Of a stretch of DNA of 64,000 nt, positions 30,135 through 42,900 are shown one piece after another. Position 1 is the first letter of the stretch; each line of letters opens with the position of its first letter. A model generated the notes under the pieces. That model was not told where the DNA came from, ran no database searches, and worked only from the letters and a program-made list of their open reading frames with translations. Source of the stretch: Quillaja saponaria (Eukaryota; Streptophyta; Magnoliopsida; Fabales; Quillajaceae); contig CM055608.1 in the NCBI GenBank assembly GCA_029379385.1, positions 26,906,350-26,970,349 of the forward strand, given 5' to 3'. Made by a program: the position numbers and the translations under genes.

Positions 30135-31344
30135 GTTAAAACTTACTGATAACTAATTGGAATGGATTTGAAAGCAATTTTTTCACTTGACAGAACAATA
30201 TACATACCACTTGATTATCACGTGTAAATTATGATTAATAGTGTTCTTGAGGGAAAAAGTAACCGTCAAATCTGCCATTATCATTAAGTTTTACCCTCTA
30301 ATGGGCCAAGCTTCTTATAAATTTTACCCTCTAATGTATTATTTGGTTGAGTGCAAGAAAAGTCCTATTTTTCTAAAACCAAGCTATCTTTAATGTCTAC
30401 TGAATATGCTCTTCGAGGTCAATATTTTATTTTGTTTTTTAACAAAAAATGGATTATATATTAATATAACAGGTATGAATGTCCTTGCATGTTCAATGTT
30501 ATATTTTTGCATTGTGTAGAGGGAGGACAGAACCTGTACTGGACCAGCCTAGAGTCTTCGAGTACCGTTATACATACATAAAGATGATGGACTATTTAAG
30601 AACAGTACATTACACTGCTTATTGACTGTCTCTTCTTCTTAGAATTTAGTGAATAAGCATAATCAAGAGTGTGATGAGAGCAGAGAAAATCGATGGCATG
30701 AATACCTGATACAGTTTGATGAATTAATAAAAGAATTTATGTTTTTCTGATTCAACTGGTTAAGTCCCTACGTATATATGATTTTACAATTTACGGGTAC
30801 AGAGGGTTGCTGTATTTTGGAAAAGAAAAGGGAGTGGAAGCTGAAACAGGGTAGAGAGATCAAGATGGGGTTCTGTTTCAAGATGTTAATTTTGTGAATG
30901 TTGTGCTCTCAAGCAGATTAGGAAACCAATGATCATGTGTATGGGGCCTGCCATGTGCTAAGCCAGTTTTGGTAAGTTTTTGGTTTTAGGATAACATTTT
31001 GTATGATGGGTCTCCATAAATTTTATCAGTGTCATAATTTGTACTTAAAATGAAAAGCATTTAGGGTTGTAATGAGAAGTACCTCCAGAAAACAGGCACA
31101 GATTTTGTGGTCCATTCATCATGTTAAATGGTTGCTTTCCAATTCTAACCAATTCTACGTTCCAGTTTACACCAAAACAAACATAGGAAAAATGAGGAGC
31201 TAAAAATGTAACCAGAGTGAACAAGACATGCTATTCATATTCCCTCTTTCCTTAAATTACAGCATGAAACTTTCATACATAATCTAAAAAGAGAAATTTC
31301 ATTTTTACATATTACAACCAAGTAAAGCTCTTTAAGAAAGAAAT
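29995..31344. other. Divergent intergenic region, RTFL to ubiquitin-like gene
   Basis: About 1.35 kb between two divergent start codons must hold both promoters. A long T homopolymer lies near 30103-30129. No other gene seen. Confidence 0.5.
30073..30081 (-). promoter_or_regulatory. Candidate TATA box for the RTFL gene
   Basis: On the minus strand, CTTTATAAAC lies about 80 bases upstream of the RTFL start codon. A pure T run (about 30103-30129 on the plus strand) lies a little further upstream. Assigned by consensus and position only. Confidence 0.4.
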
Positions 31345-31806
31345 ATGGTGCTGTTCACAATTGCTGGTGGAGAAGTGGTACCAGAGATTGAAATGCCAAC
31401 CCATGGAAACATTCTTGACCTGAAGCAAAAGATTGAAGAAGAAATGTATGTGCCAGTGGGCAGACAAACCCTCTTGTTTAATGGGATGGAGTTGAACAAT
31501 AACTATCCCATTGAATATATCTACCAGGAATTTGTAACACTTAATCTTGTTGTCGCACCCCTGCATGGACAACCAAAAATCAATGTTGTGGTTAGGTCTC
31601 CTAGTGGAGAAGAATATGTGAGGATTAAGGAAACAGCTAGTGTGGCTGATCTGAGAAGGAAAATTGTAAGGCTTTGGGGCATTCCTAATGAGAAACTCAT
31701 CCTTCGTCATCTGTCTAAAGAAATGAGGGATGATCTTCAGCTTTCTGCTTATTATGTTACCGAGGGTTCTGAAGTTGAAGTCACTGTTACTGTTGACCCT
31801 CGTTGA
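31345..31806 (+). CDS. Protein with two tandem ubiquitin-like domains
   Basis: An intronless 153-residue frame folds by sequence pattern into two ubiquitin-like repeats, about residues 1-72 and 79-153. Each has the beta-grasp layout: an initial strand, a DLKQKIEEE or DLRRKIVRLWGIP helix, then an LLFNGMEL or LILRHLSKEM strand. Neither copy ends in Gly-Gly, so it is unlikely to be processed and conjugated like polyubiquitin. It more probably acts as a non-covalent adaptor or decoy. Plants carry a small family of such polyubiquitin-like proteins of unknown role. The start Met directly opens the first beta strand (MVLFTIAGG), which supports it. There is no transit peptide. Confidence 0.85.
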   Translation: MVLFTIAGGEVVPEIEMPTHGNILDLKQKIEEEMYVPVGRQTLLFNGMELNNNYPIEYIYQEFVTLNLVVAPLHGQPKINVVVRSPSGEEYVRIKETASVADLRRKIVRLWGIPNEKLILRHLSKEMRDDLQLSAYYVTEGSEVEVTVTVDPR

Positions 31807-32196
31807 TTTGCTACATTCATATTAATTACTTAGTGGGAACTTGGAAGTATGCTTAAAGAATAAATTATAGAAGGTAGTTTACTTAAGGATATTAGAAGAA
31901 ATGGTATCAGATTTATATCCTAGTAACTAAGGTATGTACTATTTTACTTTTTAGTTGAACTTTACCTACTAATATATTTGGATATTCTTATATAGTTACT
32001 CTGCAATTTAAACTCATTTACTCACTCAAATTTCCTATTGGCAAATCTCTGTAACAAAAATTAAATAAAAGAAAGGAATTATAAAAATTTGTACTGAAAG
32101 AAGAAATGTCAAAGGGGAAGATTGATCATGGATGTCGACCAACAGTCAAGATCTTTTGCCCTCTGAGCCACTAATTATGAATGATCAACTTCATGG

Positions 32197-32295
32197 ACAT
32201 TACTTTCTATCTCTAATTTTAAACTATTGGTATCATCAGAAGAAGACATTACTTTCTATCCCTAATTTTAAAACTATTGGTATCATCAGAAGAAG
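32197..32295 (+). repeat. Two-copy tandem repeat, about 50 bp unit
   Basis: Copies at 32197-32245 and 32246-32295 each read ACATTACTTTCTAT...GGTATCATCAGAAGAAG and differ at only a couple of positions. It is a recent local duplication between the ubiquitin-like gene and the end of the sigma factor gene. Confidence 0.85.
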
Positions 32296-32591
32296 TAGAG
32301 AGTTCTCGAACTTCCTTTGGCAGTATCAAATAACCAGGAGTAGATGATAAGAAAGCTGCAAAGATGGATTGAAATAATAACATATATTTACTCAAACAAT
32401 AAAATTATTTTTATGTTTTACAAACATTTCAACTTAGACGCATCCTCACAGCCAATGTTTACCAGGCATATATTACTAAGGCTCATTATCCGATTTTTCT
32501 CTTGATCTCAGATTCTTGATAGTTAATTTTGAACTTACCTAGATAAAACACAGCCATGCAAAATTACGAGCATTACCTCTGTCTTTCTCAT

Positions 32592-35500
32592 CTATACAAG
32601 CAAATCTGTATATGCATCAAGTCCTTGGCTGCCAAGGCACTGCTTGAGCTTGTACAGTGCTCGGTACTCCAACTGTCGCACCCTTTCCTTGGACAACCCA
32701 AATACGCTTCCAATTTCAGACAGCGATTTCTGTTCTCCATCTTCAATACCAAATCTTAGCCTGATTATCCTCCTCTCTTTTGGGCTTAGAATGCTGAGGA
32801 GGTTGCGCGTGTGTTGCCTCATCAGCTGCTTTGCAACACTCACATCCGGGATCTCAATTGCAGAGTCTGCAGTAACCTCCTGCAATTGATAGAGGAAGGT
32901 GCAAAGTTCTTCTTGTACATGAAATATTTGTTATTTTATTTTGACCAGAATTAGCTGTAGGAGAGGATCCATACTAATATCCTCAATTAAATTTACCATG
33001 TGCAGACACTGATTTCATATTTAAAACTGAAAAACCCCGACATTCTCCTCCTTTATCTTATTGCCCCTCCCAATTTATAAAAATCTACATTTGTGTATAA
33101 ACTAGATAAGGCAATGGCCCCCATGTATTCTTTATACAATACTTCCAACAAGTATCACCAAAAACCATCTTCACGGAAAATTATAACAAGACATGATAAT
33201 ATCTTAAATCCAATTTTACATTACATAAGAAAGGCTCACCAAAATAGTATAGGACAAAGCAGATGAGGATACTTTAAATCCGATTTTAGATTAAGTTGGA
33301 AAGGCTCACAAAACTGAATATTGGACAGACTAAAATTGCTTATGCATATCAGCACAAATGGGTGAGTGTGTGCAAGAGAATGAGAGAGAGATGTATTAAC
33401 ATGCATTGACTACTTAATTCAATGAATATGCAAATTTCAAGATTGTTCCTGCACTCAACTACTTAAACTGGCGACTGTCTATCTTCAGGCTAACACACCT
33501 CCACTGCATTTTAGCTCAAAATTACTGGCACAAACTATGCACGCACTTGCCGAATAAAGATGGGAGGATGTTAAATTCTTAAGCTATCTCCATGTATTTA
33601 TATATCAATATCTCTCTTCTTGTTCTTTTAGTACATGCAATGTAGGAAGTTATTTCATATCAGATGAAAAAAAAAATAGACGAAAAAGCAATACCTGAAA
33701 GGTGATATCTTGGTCCGACCACACAGTTTGTTGCATTGAGAGTGGTATTCTTGCAGTAAAGAACAACTTCTCCAACTTGTCTACCGTAATTCCTACCCGT
33801 CTAGCTAATTCTTCTTTAGTTGGACGTAGATTTCCTTCTTGAATAGATAATTTCTTCGCCTCCATCACCTTACCCAAAAGGGTGTAGACATTCTCCTGTA
33901 GATAATACGTTGGTTTAATGAAAAAGATTCAACTGACGATTACATTGAATAATTAAGACACAATTACAGAATTCCGTAACCCAATAACAACTTCAGTTTT
34001 CTTACTAAATTGGTCATATTGAATTATTGACAATATATTAAACTCTTCTGTGCTGAGAAATCAGAAATATTCATACACAGGATCATTTTCAAATGACTAT
34101 AAGGAATCCATAATTTCTTAGTTACCGGCAAACGGATTGTCCTGGAATGTTGAAATATAGCCTTCCTTATTGTCTGCCTTATCCACCAGTATGCATAAGT
34201 GGCAAACCGGCAACCAGCTTGAGGTTTGAACTTTTCAACACTCTTCATAAGACCCATACTTCCCTCCTAGAACAGTATCATAAATGAAATGCACAAGACA
34301 TTACTTCTCCATGAGATAACTATATATCACTTGTAAAATAATTGCTGATGAGAAATAAGTAATAGAAAACTTCTTAGACACAATGATCTCCGATTACAGC
34401 TCCCGCTCTAGCCAAATAAATATTCGAGCTCTCATTTAGTTTGTGCTTATCAGCAATCAAATAGGGAATATACACAGTGCATTCAGTATTACTAGTAATA
34501 ATGTCGTTTCCATCGATTAATTAGTAATGTACATATTTTGACCAGTAAAATCATAAAGAGTAATAAGACGCAATACAGCCCTGCCTGCTGAATGGTTTCA
34601 TTTAATTTTGAAAGAGTCAAGCCATATGAATCAATCTCATATTATATATTCAGAAGATAAGGAGAATGGGGAGGTGGGGGGGGGGGGGGGGGGGGGGGGG
34701 CGCTTGCCTTATATTTGTCTAATGTCTACAGTTACCTGCAATAAGTCCTGAAGGCTGAGACCACGCCCCTGATAGTGTTTAGCAATATGAACCACCAAAC
34801 GTAAATTTGCCTTAACCAGCTTTTCCCGGCTGTAATTACCAGCGTGAAGTTCTGACTGTAAAACGCGACAGCTAAGCCCCACGCCTTCAGCCCATTCAAC
34901 TAAAGTTGGTTCCCGCCCAAATTGGGATTGAAGCTTGCTCTTCACTTTCTCCAATCTCAATAAATCCTGTCAAGTAGTCCATATCAAGCAAACAGAAGAC
35001 TCACACAAGCATGTAATACATATAAAAAAAAGTAATTTAAGAATATACCTGTAGCTTAACAATTAATTGAGACTCTTCTTCAAGAGTCAAAAGTTGTCTT
35101 GTTTCAGGGCCCCACAAGAACAATCGCAGGGGATCACTTTGATCGAAACCATCACTTATCTTTCTTTCTACGTGTAAGTTTCTTTGTACATCAGCATTTC
35201 TTGTATAGTAACTTTCTTCAAGTTCAACATTTGATTTTGGAACTTTTCTCCTCTTAGATCGCCTCTCTAAAAGGCGTGTCGACTTCACAGTTATATTCTC
35301 CACATATGAAGAGTTGGCCAAACTTGTTGAGGGCAAACTGAATGAAAAAAAAATTAAAAGCTTCCAAACATTACACATTCACAGAAAGTAACCTGAAATC
35401 TTATGAATAAGTTAATGATTATCGACAATGAATATTTTTCAACCAACCCCAGAGGACGAGAACCATCAAGATCAGCTCTAATCGACTTGGAGTCCTCAGC

Positions 35501-37078
35501 TATTGAAGCTGCTTGTTTTGAAGCTGACAAAGCTTTTTCAGCAAGAAAAACTGCATTGCTTAGTTCAGCATCCACAAGCTTCTCTTTGTCTGTAACATGT
35601 CTCAAACTCGAAGAGGTTGCTGTCACCCCTGTTGGTATGGATGTCATTCTGCAATGGGGATACCATACATACACTATATAAAGATAAAACTAAGAAAAGG
35701 GAAAAAGTTGCAGTAAAGAAACTTACAGAAGTAACAGGAAAGAGCATTGTGATAATCTTACAGATGCCATAAACTAGGCCAACGATGCAACTGGCGCCAG
35801 AAGTCCTGCACCAGCTGATCAGCATAGCCTGGGTTATTCTCTTCATGGACTGAGACCCCAATATCTATGAGCCTCCTATCTAACGTTTCCTTCAGCAACC
35901 AAAAAAAAAAAGAATAAGAACAAGAAGAAGATGAGGTAACTAATGGTATGTATATTATTGGCTGTAAGTGAATCGTTTATAAACTTGATAAGGAAATAGT
36001 AATTGCTACTCAGACAAAGAGACAAATAAATGTAAGTAAAATAGAAAATTGTTCTCAAAAGACATTAATTCATTAAAGATTATAATTAAAAGGGATTAGT
36101 TCATTGAAGTCATTGCAAACCAATAGGTACAAGTAAATTTATACTTATATGCATAAGTATCCCCAATTTTATGCAGAGGGCATATGGAACAAAAATCCAA
36201 CCTCAGATTCCCTCTCTTCCTTGTACATGTGCATTGGCCTACACTCATCACGCTGCTCTTGTAAAACAACTGAGGTAGGAAAATGTCGAGATACAGAAGT
36301 AGTAGGCTTAGAGGTAACAGCAGGGGCCGCTTGTTCATAAAGCATCAAAACTGCAAAGTTATGAGCATAAAGAAATAAGACATTTTGAACAAACACCAAA
36401 CAAAAAAGAGGAAAAGTCTCATATAGTAAATAAAAGTTTATTTCAAGACAATTAAGTAAATAAATCATGGAAGGAGGAAAGAAAACCTTCAAAACCCAAA
36501 ATTTGAACACAGGGTTGTAAACTTGGAAGTTACAAGAAGATACAATCCGAGGAAGAAAACTTACATAGACAGGACAGGCGTGTGCCCATAGACTTAAACA
36601 AACCATAACGTAGAGTAAAGAAAATGCAAGGCAAACCCAACTACATTTCCAAGACTCCAACTATCAATTATGTATAACACCCCAATCTTAAATTAACATA
36701 AACTTCATATATACCGTTAATTTTCTACACTTCTGAGGAATATTTAGTATTTATTTGGCGGTGGCACAAAGGCTAAGCTATTTCTTTTCATTAGGAAAAA
36801 GTGAAAGCTTAAAATTCCAATCCTAACTATTGCCTAAACGGATAACACAAATTTTTCAGAGTGCATTTTTCCTTTCCCGTGATTTCCCAGCTACCCAACT
36901 AGAATTCGAGAAAGAAAAAGGCATATTATGTAATGGAAGTAAATATAGTGATTGAAATGCCAAAAGAAGTAAATATACCTGAAGTAGAAGAAGAAAAAAA
37001 TGAAGAAAGACAAGTCCTATGCTGGATTCTTGTTGGAAATGGTGGAGATGAACAAAACAAATTCTTTCCTGCCTCCAT
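32592..37078 (-). CDS. SIG6: Plastid RNA polymerase sigma factor, SIG6 type
   Basis: Nine exons in transcript order: 37078-36979, 36350-36202, 35889-35762, 35648-35448, 35337-35049, 34966-34736, 34266-34126, 33895-33695, 32879-32592. They close in frame to 575 residues. The first exon starts [17 protein letters not shown], a Ser-rich chloroplast transit peptide. Conserved sigma-70 regions follow: region 1.2-like [16 protein letters not shown], region 2 ending in [12 protein letters not shown] (about 386-396, melting and -10 recognition), then region 3. Region 4.2 is [20 protein letters not shown] (about 533-552, -35 recognition). SIG6 directs the plastid-encoded polymerase to photosynthesis promoters early in cotyledon and leaf greening. 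[12 protein letters not shown] and the C-terminal LDAYTDLLV fit SIG6 better than SIG1-5. The acceptor of exon 3 (GAAG) is weak but the phase requires it. Confidence 0.93.
34676..34700 (+). repeat. 25-base G homopolymer inside a SIG6 intron
   Basis: An unbroken run of 25 G lies 35 bases beyond the donor of the exon 34736-34966, that is, early in the following intron. The gene runs on the minus strand, so the pre-mRNA carries poly-C and the template strand carries poly-G. Its true length is likely to vary and to be hard to sequence. Confidence 0.95.
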
Positions 37079-38238
37079 TGCAGAATTATTATACTATTAC
37101 ACTAAACTAGTAGTAATACTCTATGAAGGTGTATATTCCATTGGTCCCGTAGGAACATATACCATACAGTTTCCTTTGTTGGTATTAAGATAAAGAATCA
37201 AGGAAGCTCAGCACCGACCTCGTAACCTATTTCAGACCTCAAAATTTCCATTTTTCTCAGAAAAGGATCAGGTTGTTTGTTCTTGACTAGTTAGCTGTTA
37301 CAACAAGGAATACCCGTTTTTACAATTGGGCCCTCTTATCGATCCAGCTTGCATTTCCATACTTCTTCTCTTCGTTTCAAACCAGGCCCACAAACTGCAT
37401 CTTCTTCAACTTAAACTTCTTGCCCATAATAGTCATTTTCTGTCGAGAAGCAGCTTTAAAGCGCTTCTTTTTTTTTTTGTGGTCATATTTGATAATAATT
37501 AAAGCTAGCGAGTTTAAATTCGGTTTGTTCAAAACTCATTAAAATATTTTCATTTAACCTATATTGATAATTTGTCTACAGTTAATGAGCAAGGTATTAG
37601 TTTAACTAATTAAAACAGAAGTATCAAGATCACGATATCTTTAATTTAAATATGAAAATATTATTTATGTCAAAAAAAATAAAATTCTTAGTCTGAAAAT
37701 ATATTAAAACTTAGCTAACAGATGCCTATTTATAAACTTTTGTAAATAAAATTATTGTAATATTTATTATGTTAATTAATTATTATTGTAATATTATTTA
37801 ATATATAAATTATTATTTATAAATAATTTAATATTTATTACAATTTAACAAATAAATAATTATTAATAAAACTTATGTACTAATTTAAAATTTTATATTA
37901 ACTCATCCTTAGACAATTCTATTAAAATATTAAATTATATTCTATGAGCTATTTTCAGAGCGGATGGCGAGAAGAATAAGGTCCAGATAAGTGGTAGTGG
38001 ACTTGTAACTCGGTAAGCTGTAAACCCGACCCTTTCTAGATTGTTACGCTACTAGACAACAACGGATGACGAAGGCCCACCTGACCCACTGAATTTACAA
38101 AATAGTGGGCCCCGCCGACACAAACAGACACTACAGACTCTCGCATGCATAAAACTCAGTGACGCGCTCCCGTTAAAAACTAAAAGGGCTCCCCATTACA
38201 GTATACACTCGTCTTCTCTCACCTCTAAAACCCTAAAC
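37079..38238. promoter_or_regulatory. Divergent SIG6-TCP intergenic region
   Basis: This 1.16 kb separates the divergent SIG6 and TCP start codons and must hold both promoters. The central part (37480-37950) is extremely AT-rich. The TCP-proximal part (37960-38238) is much richer in GC and carries site II-like motifs. Confidence 0.6.
38074..38112 (+). promoter_or_regulatory. Site II / class I TCP binding motifs upstream of the TCP gene
   Basis: GTGGGCCC at 38105-38112 matches the published class I TCP consensus GTGGGNCC. GGCCCAC at 38074-38080 is the inverted near-match. They lie about 130-160 bp upstream of the TCP start codon, where plant site II elements usually act. Confidence 0.55.
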
Positions 38239-38874
38239 ATGGCGTCCGAGATGGTCCTCCACAGGTATTCACAATCAGAAACAAAATCAAACCCTGTGGT
38301 ACTCACTACCACCGCCCCTGCTACAACAGAGTTGAACTCCAACGCTCAATTCACCCCCCCTCGCAAATCCACCCCATTGTCTTCCCGCTCCACGAGGGAC
38401 CGGCACACCAAGGTCAATGGTCGGGGCCGCCGTGTGCGTATGCCACCTCTCTGTGCCGCCCGAATTTTCCAGCTGACGCGCGAACTCCGTCACCGTTCCG
38501 ATGGTGAGACCATTGAGTGGCTCTTACGCCACGCCGAACCCTCAATCATAGCTGCCACAGGTTCCGGTACCGTCCCAGCTGCCCCTGTCTCCACCACCAC
38601 CGCTGTTATGCCCTCCTCAACTCCTTCTGTCTCTTGCAGTGTCCAGCCCATTTCAGCAGTCAGCAGTGGGCAGGGGATGTTCACTATGTGTCTGCCACAG
38701 CTTCTGCCGCCGCCAACTTGTCGGTTGGATTTATGTCAGCCAGTAGGAATGGAGTATGCAGCAGATGTTAATGGGTACCGGCATATGCCATTCACTGCAT
38801 TGTTATTGCAGCCAACAACGGCGGAGGAAGAGGCTGAGCAAAGGCAGCAAGATGAGGCCCTCAGGGAACATTAG
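38239..38874 (+). CDS. Class I TCP transcription factor
   Basis: An intronless 211-residue protein. The TCP domain lies at about residues 53-108, with basic region [17 protein letters not shown], helix [13 protein letters not shown], and helix [22 protein letters not shown]. The basic region is short, without the four extra residues of class II, which places it in class I (PCF). Its small size and short tail resemble TCP11-like members more than TCP14/15 or TCP8. Class I TCPs bind GTGGGNCC-type sites and generally promote growth, cell division and expression of ribosomal and mitochondrial genes. Around the domain lie a Ser/Thr/Pro-rich N-terminus, a Thr/Ser/Val-rich linker, and an acidic Gln-rich C-terminus (about 193-211). 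The start ATG directly follows a typical leader with AAACCCTAAAC. Confidence 0.93.
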   Translation: MASEMVLHRYSQSETKSNPVVLTTTAPATTELNSNAQFTPPRKSTPLSSRSTRDRHTKVNGRGRRVRMPPLCAARIFQLTRELRHRSDGETIEWLLRHAEPSIIAATGSGTVPAAPVSTTTAVMPSSTPSVSCSVQPISAVSSGQGMFTMCLPQLLPPPTCRLDLCQPVGMEYAADVNGYRHMPFTALLLQPTTAEEEAEQRQQDEALREH

Positions 38875-39986
38875 TGATGTTTTGCCTCAAGCAATAACTA
38901 TTAATGCCCTGTTGTTTTCATAAGGTATATGTGTTTTTTGATTGAAGGTTGAAATTTTGTTAAGTGTTGAGAGGTAGAGTGAAGATGTAAATTATTAGGG
39001 GACCCTATGTAGGATGAAAGAAAGATCATTTTATATTTATGGAGTTATGGATTTTGTGTGGTGGACCATTTCCAGTACCAGTACCAGTACCATGTCTAAA
39101 GATTAATCAAATTGAAAAAATGAAAGTGAAATTTGGACCCACCATGAATCAAATTGACAACTTTCTAGTCATTATTGACATCCTTCCTCTGACAAATTTA
39201 TGACTCAGAATGGTAGCTGTGCTCATGTAGTATTTAGATTTATGCCAGAACATAACAGTGGTAGAGGCTTCCAAACAGAATTAATGAATAGAAAGGTTCC
39301 AAATTCCGATAATGCCACTAGCATTTGTTTGTAAAGTAAGCATATGTTTATGAATTGAATGCTTTTCTTACAATAAAATGAAAAAGAAATATTAAGCTTT
39401 GAAAGAGTATACTTATGGTAATTGAGAAAAATGAAGTCGAAGGAAACATGTGCAAGTCGAAGTGGACACGTGCTCCATGCCATCTACACCTTAATGCTTA
39501 TTCCCAAATACCCACCACTTTTTCTTCTTTCTCAACTCACTTGAAGGTATATCTGAATAGATGGAATAAGTAAGGCATGAGCTATGAAGAATGCAGCAAT
39601 GTAATCTGAATTAGATGGAATAAGAAAGGCATAAGCTATGAAGAATGCAGCAAGGTAATATGCTAAGCATAAGTAGCTTCCAGATCTTGAAAAGGATCGC
39701 TAAACCTACAAATGTTTTAAATATTAAAATAAGAACATCAATTTAAGTTTGTCCAGTTAAAAATTTACTTCAGATTTCCAGCCAGAAGATTATTTATTAG
39801 TGCAGACTCTCAAGGAACCAATATCAGCAAAAGGAAGCATTTATGCATAATCAAGGTATAAATTAAATCCGGGTATATTGATGAAGTCAGTTATGTTCAA
39901 TCCGAGTATTAAACTAGCTAGTATCCTTGTTGGAAAGCAGTTTCATATTTAATCCTTGCCTTCATGCCCATAAAACATAAGCACGC
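38875..39986. other. Convergent intergenic region
   Basis: This holds the 3' flanks of the TCP gene (plus strand) and the OTU gene (minus strand). Apart from the tandem duplication at 39552-39658, I see nothing in it. Confidence 0.5.
39552..39658 (+). repeat. Two-copy tandem repeat, about 53 bp unit
   Basis: Copies at 39552-39604 and 39605-39658 share TAGATGGAATAAG, AAGGCAT and AGCTATGAAGAATGCAGCAA with few differences. It lies just downstream of the OTU protease stop codon and may fall in its 3' UTR. Confidence 0.85.
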
Positions 39987-42900
39987 TCAAGCTAACATAC
40001 CTCCTTGAGGATAGATTGAGTTGTAATGCACCTCTGCCCAAAAACTCAAGAAAATAACTGCACAATAACATAAATTAAGCCTGATGGTTGCTATGTTAAA
40101 AGGAAAAAAAGTACTAGGATAGAAATTATAGCCAACATAATGAATTAGAAAGGAAACTGCAAACCAAGCAATGGGAAACAAAATTCATACTTGCTCTTAA
40201 ATGATACAGAATAATTGATAATGCAAATGAGAACTTGCTCAACAAAGAGTTTACAAGTTTCCATCTTAGAAATCCTTGAAATAGAAAGGAAACCCAATAA
40301 TAAGTTACACATTGCTTACAGACACATAACAGGAGATGAAGAAATAAAAGGTAAGTACAGAAAGAATGTGACCTGAAAACATGTGAAACAAAAAGTTTAT
40401 TTAAAAAAGAAAGGAACTAGTATAGAACTATAGATGCTAGAAAATATCTGACAAGAAATGCCACTAATTGCAGCTGCGGCTCAGGCTAGACATGGTTTAA
40501 GGCGAACATAAATCTTGTTCATAAGTTAGCAACAGAGGAAGAAAGAACAATAGAGAATTGGCCAAACAGTTGTTCCTTTTAGAGAAAGAAAAAACTGCTG
40601 AAAATGGAAACTTACCTCGTTTTGGCTTCTCTATGTGAGGAAGAATCTCTATGCAACAGGTATCCTTAAAAGATGCGATAACAAATATTTTTGTACCATA
40701 CTGCAAAGAAATCAAACAGTATATAAGTCATTGATGAAATGAACAGATCTCATTGCCTTCAATAGTAACATCTTTAAATTTGCAGTTCAGCAAATTCCAG
40801 AATAATTTATAGACCTGCATCATCTTGGAATGCTATACTATCCCTCAGCAACTTCAGTAAAGAGCATTTCAAACTTGTGAGGAAGTTTGAAAACCAATGG
40901 CACTTCTTTCAGAAACATTGAAGGAAGATGAAACACTAAATCACAGGAAAGACATACAAAGTTCCACTAAAAGCATAAAGATATGAAACAGAATAAAATG
41001 ATCCCATTTCTTTTACTAAAATTAAATAATTAGGTTTTCATACCCAGATCCAATCATACTTTCCTTAAAAGTTCAAAAATGTAAACAGCAATCCAAGAGT
41101 CAATCACAAAGCAAACAACCAAACTTAGACATTTAAAGACACAGGGCAGCCAATATTGAATTGTACCATCATCGGGTCATTATTTATGTGGATGTATGGG
41201 AAAAAATTATATTTGTTGCACCAGAAATGAAAAAAATAAGAATTTTCACTTTCAAATTGACAGAAGAAATTAGAAAAGGGAAAAAACCTTAACAGAGTTT
41301 CAAGAAAGAAGAATGTGGGAAAAATACCGAATCTGCAGCAGCTTGCAGTGTGACATGATCACCCCACTCACCGCTCCTAGTTTTGAAAGTGAGGAGACAA
41401 CACTTAGTCCAAGAAATAACAAAAACAATGACATATTAAATAATTAGCAGGAGGGAGAGACAAAAAGGGAAACTGTGTGATCCTTAGTATCTTACTTAGA
41501 CATCTGCTCCAAATAGTCACCATATTCCATTGGAACATATTCCTTATATATCTCTGGCTGAGTCTTAAGCTGGTTAAATAAACCACTGAAGAGATTAATA
41601 ATCAAGATCCGTGAGTTGTACATTACAGCTAAACAGATATTATGATTCAACTGAGTATAACATAAGTTAATCTCTGAGAGACAAACCTGATTGACAATAC
41701 TTTGCCTCACAAGCTTGTGGTGCTCAGGTGTGTGATATAATTGATCTGATAATGCACGGAACTGGAGAGGGAAAAGGTAACTGGGTAAATGTGGCTGCCT
41801 GTCTACTCCACAATACACATACTGAAAAAGTTGAAAATGTATATAAACATAATATGGTGAAAAAGAATAAACAACTAACCTGACAGTTACCATCTCCTTG
41901 TACCTTATGCTCAATAAAGTCATACAACTGCAATCTAAATTAAAATATGCCCAACTCAATTTGAGATGCAGAATACATATCTGATAATAAATATAAAAGG
42001 AAATAAAAAATAATTTTAAACAATTTTATTTTTTTAACAATAAACTAGAGAAGAAAAGAAGGCAAGCGGTAAGTGCATACCAAAGACAACTCAAGAGTCA
42101 AAGAGTGCAGTGGTGAATGAGCAAGATTTTAACAAAACCGGAATATGGCATCACAACAAAATAATTCTGGCAATTCGTTACATTGAATCATAGAATGAGT
42201 GACCTATCACTGGAAAAATACAGATGTCTAGTTTCTAATTAATGCAACAAAAGGAAATGGATATGGGGTTCTCTGGAAGAGTTTATTGCTAATTTACGGA
42301 ATAGTGTGCATATAGTTGTTGAATCGAGATTCAACTCGTGAATCGAAATTCTAATTTTGAGAATCGTGAATCGAGAATTGTATCGTACGATTCAGTATAA
42401 ATTCTAAAAATACATATCAAATTTAATATTTATAGTTAAACATCTAATATTTATACCTTTAAGAGAGGGAAAGTGAAGTTTTTCATTCTTCTTTTTGTTA
42501 AAATTATTTTATTTCTTATTATTCAAGAAAAATATAAAAGATTGGTAGTTTTTGCATATGAATCAAAGAAATACTAATATTTTTTTTCTTTTAAATAGCA
42601 AGAATAGTAACACTAACAACTTTAAAAGATGTGGCAGGGATATTATCTAATGCCAACATCCAAATAAAATTAGAAAATATATAAGTACTAATGAATTGAG
42701 TAAGCAAAAATAATGTACTATTTGTATTACCAAAACGTAGAAATCCAAGAGATTCTTTATAAAGCTTCTCTCTCACCGAAAATAAAATAAAATTTGACAC
42801 CTAATGGCTCTCATCCATACAACTACAACTTAGAAATAGAGGAAAGAACAAAGTCTCTTAGTAGGTGTTTTGAAAAATAAAGAAATGGCACACATGGCTG

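Noticed and set aside
36933..37193. Plus-strand 86-residue open frame
   Set aside because: It is the antisense shadow of the first coding exon of SIG6 (36979-37078, minus strand), which has a proper donor and phase.
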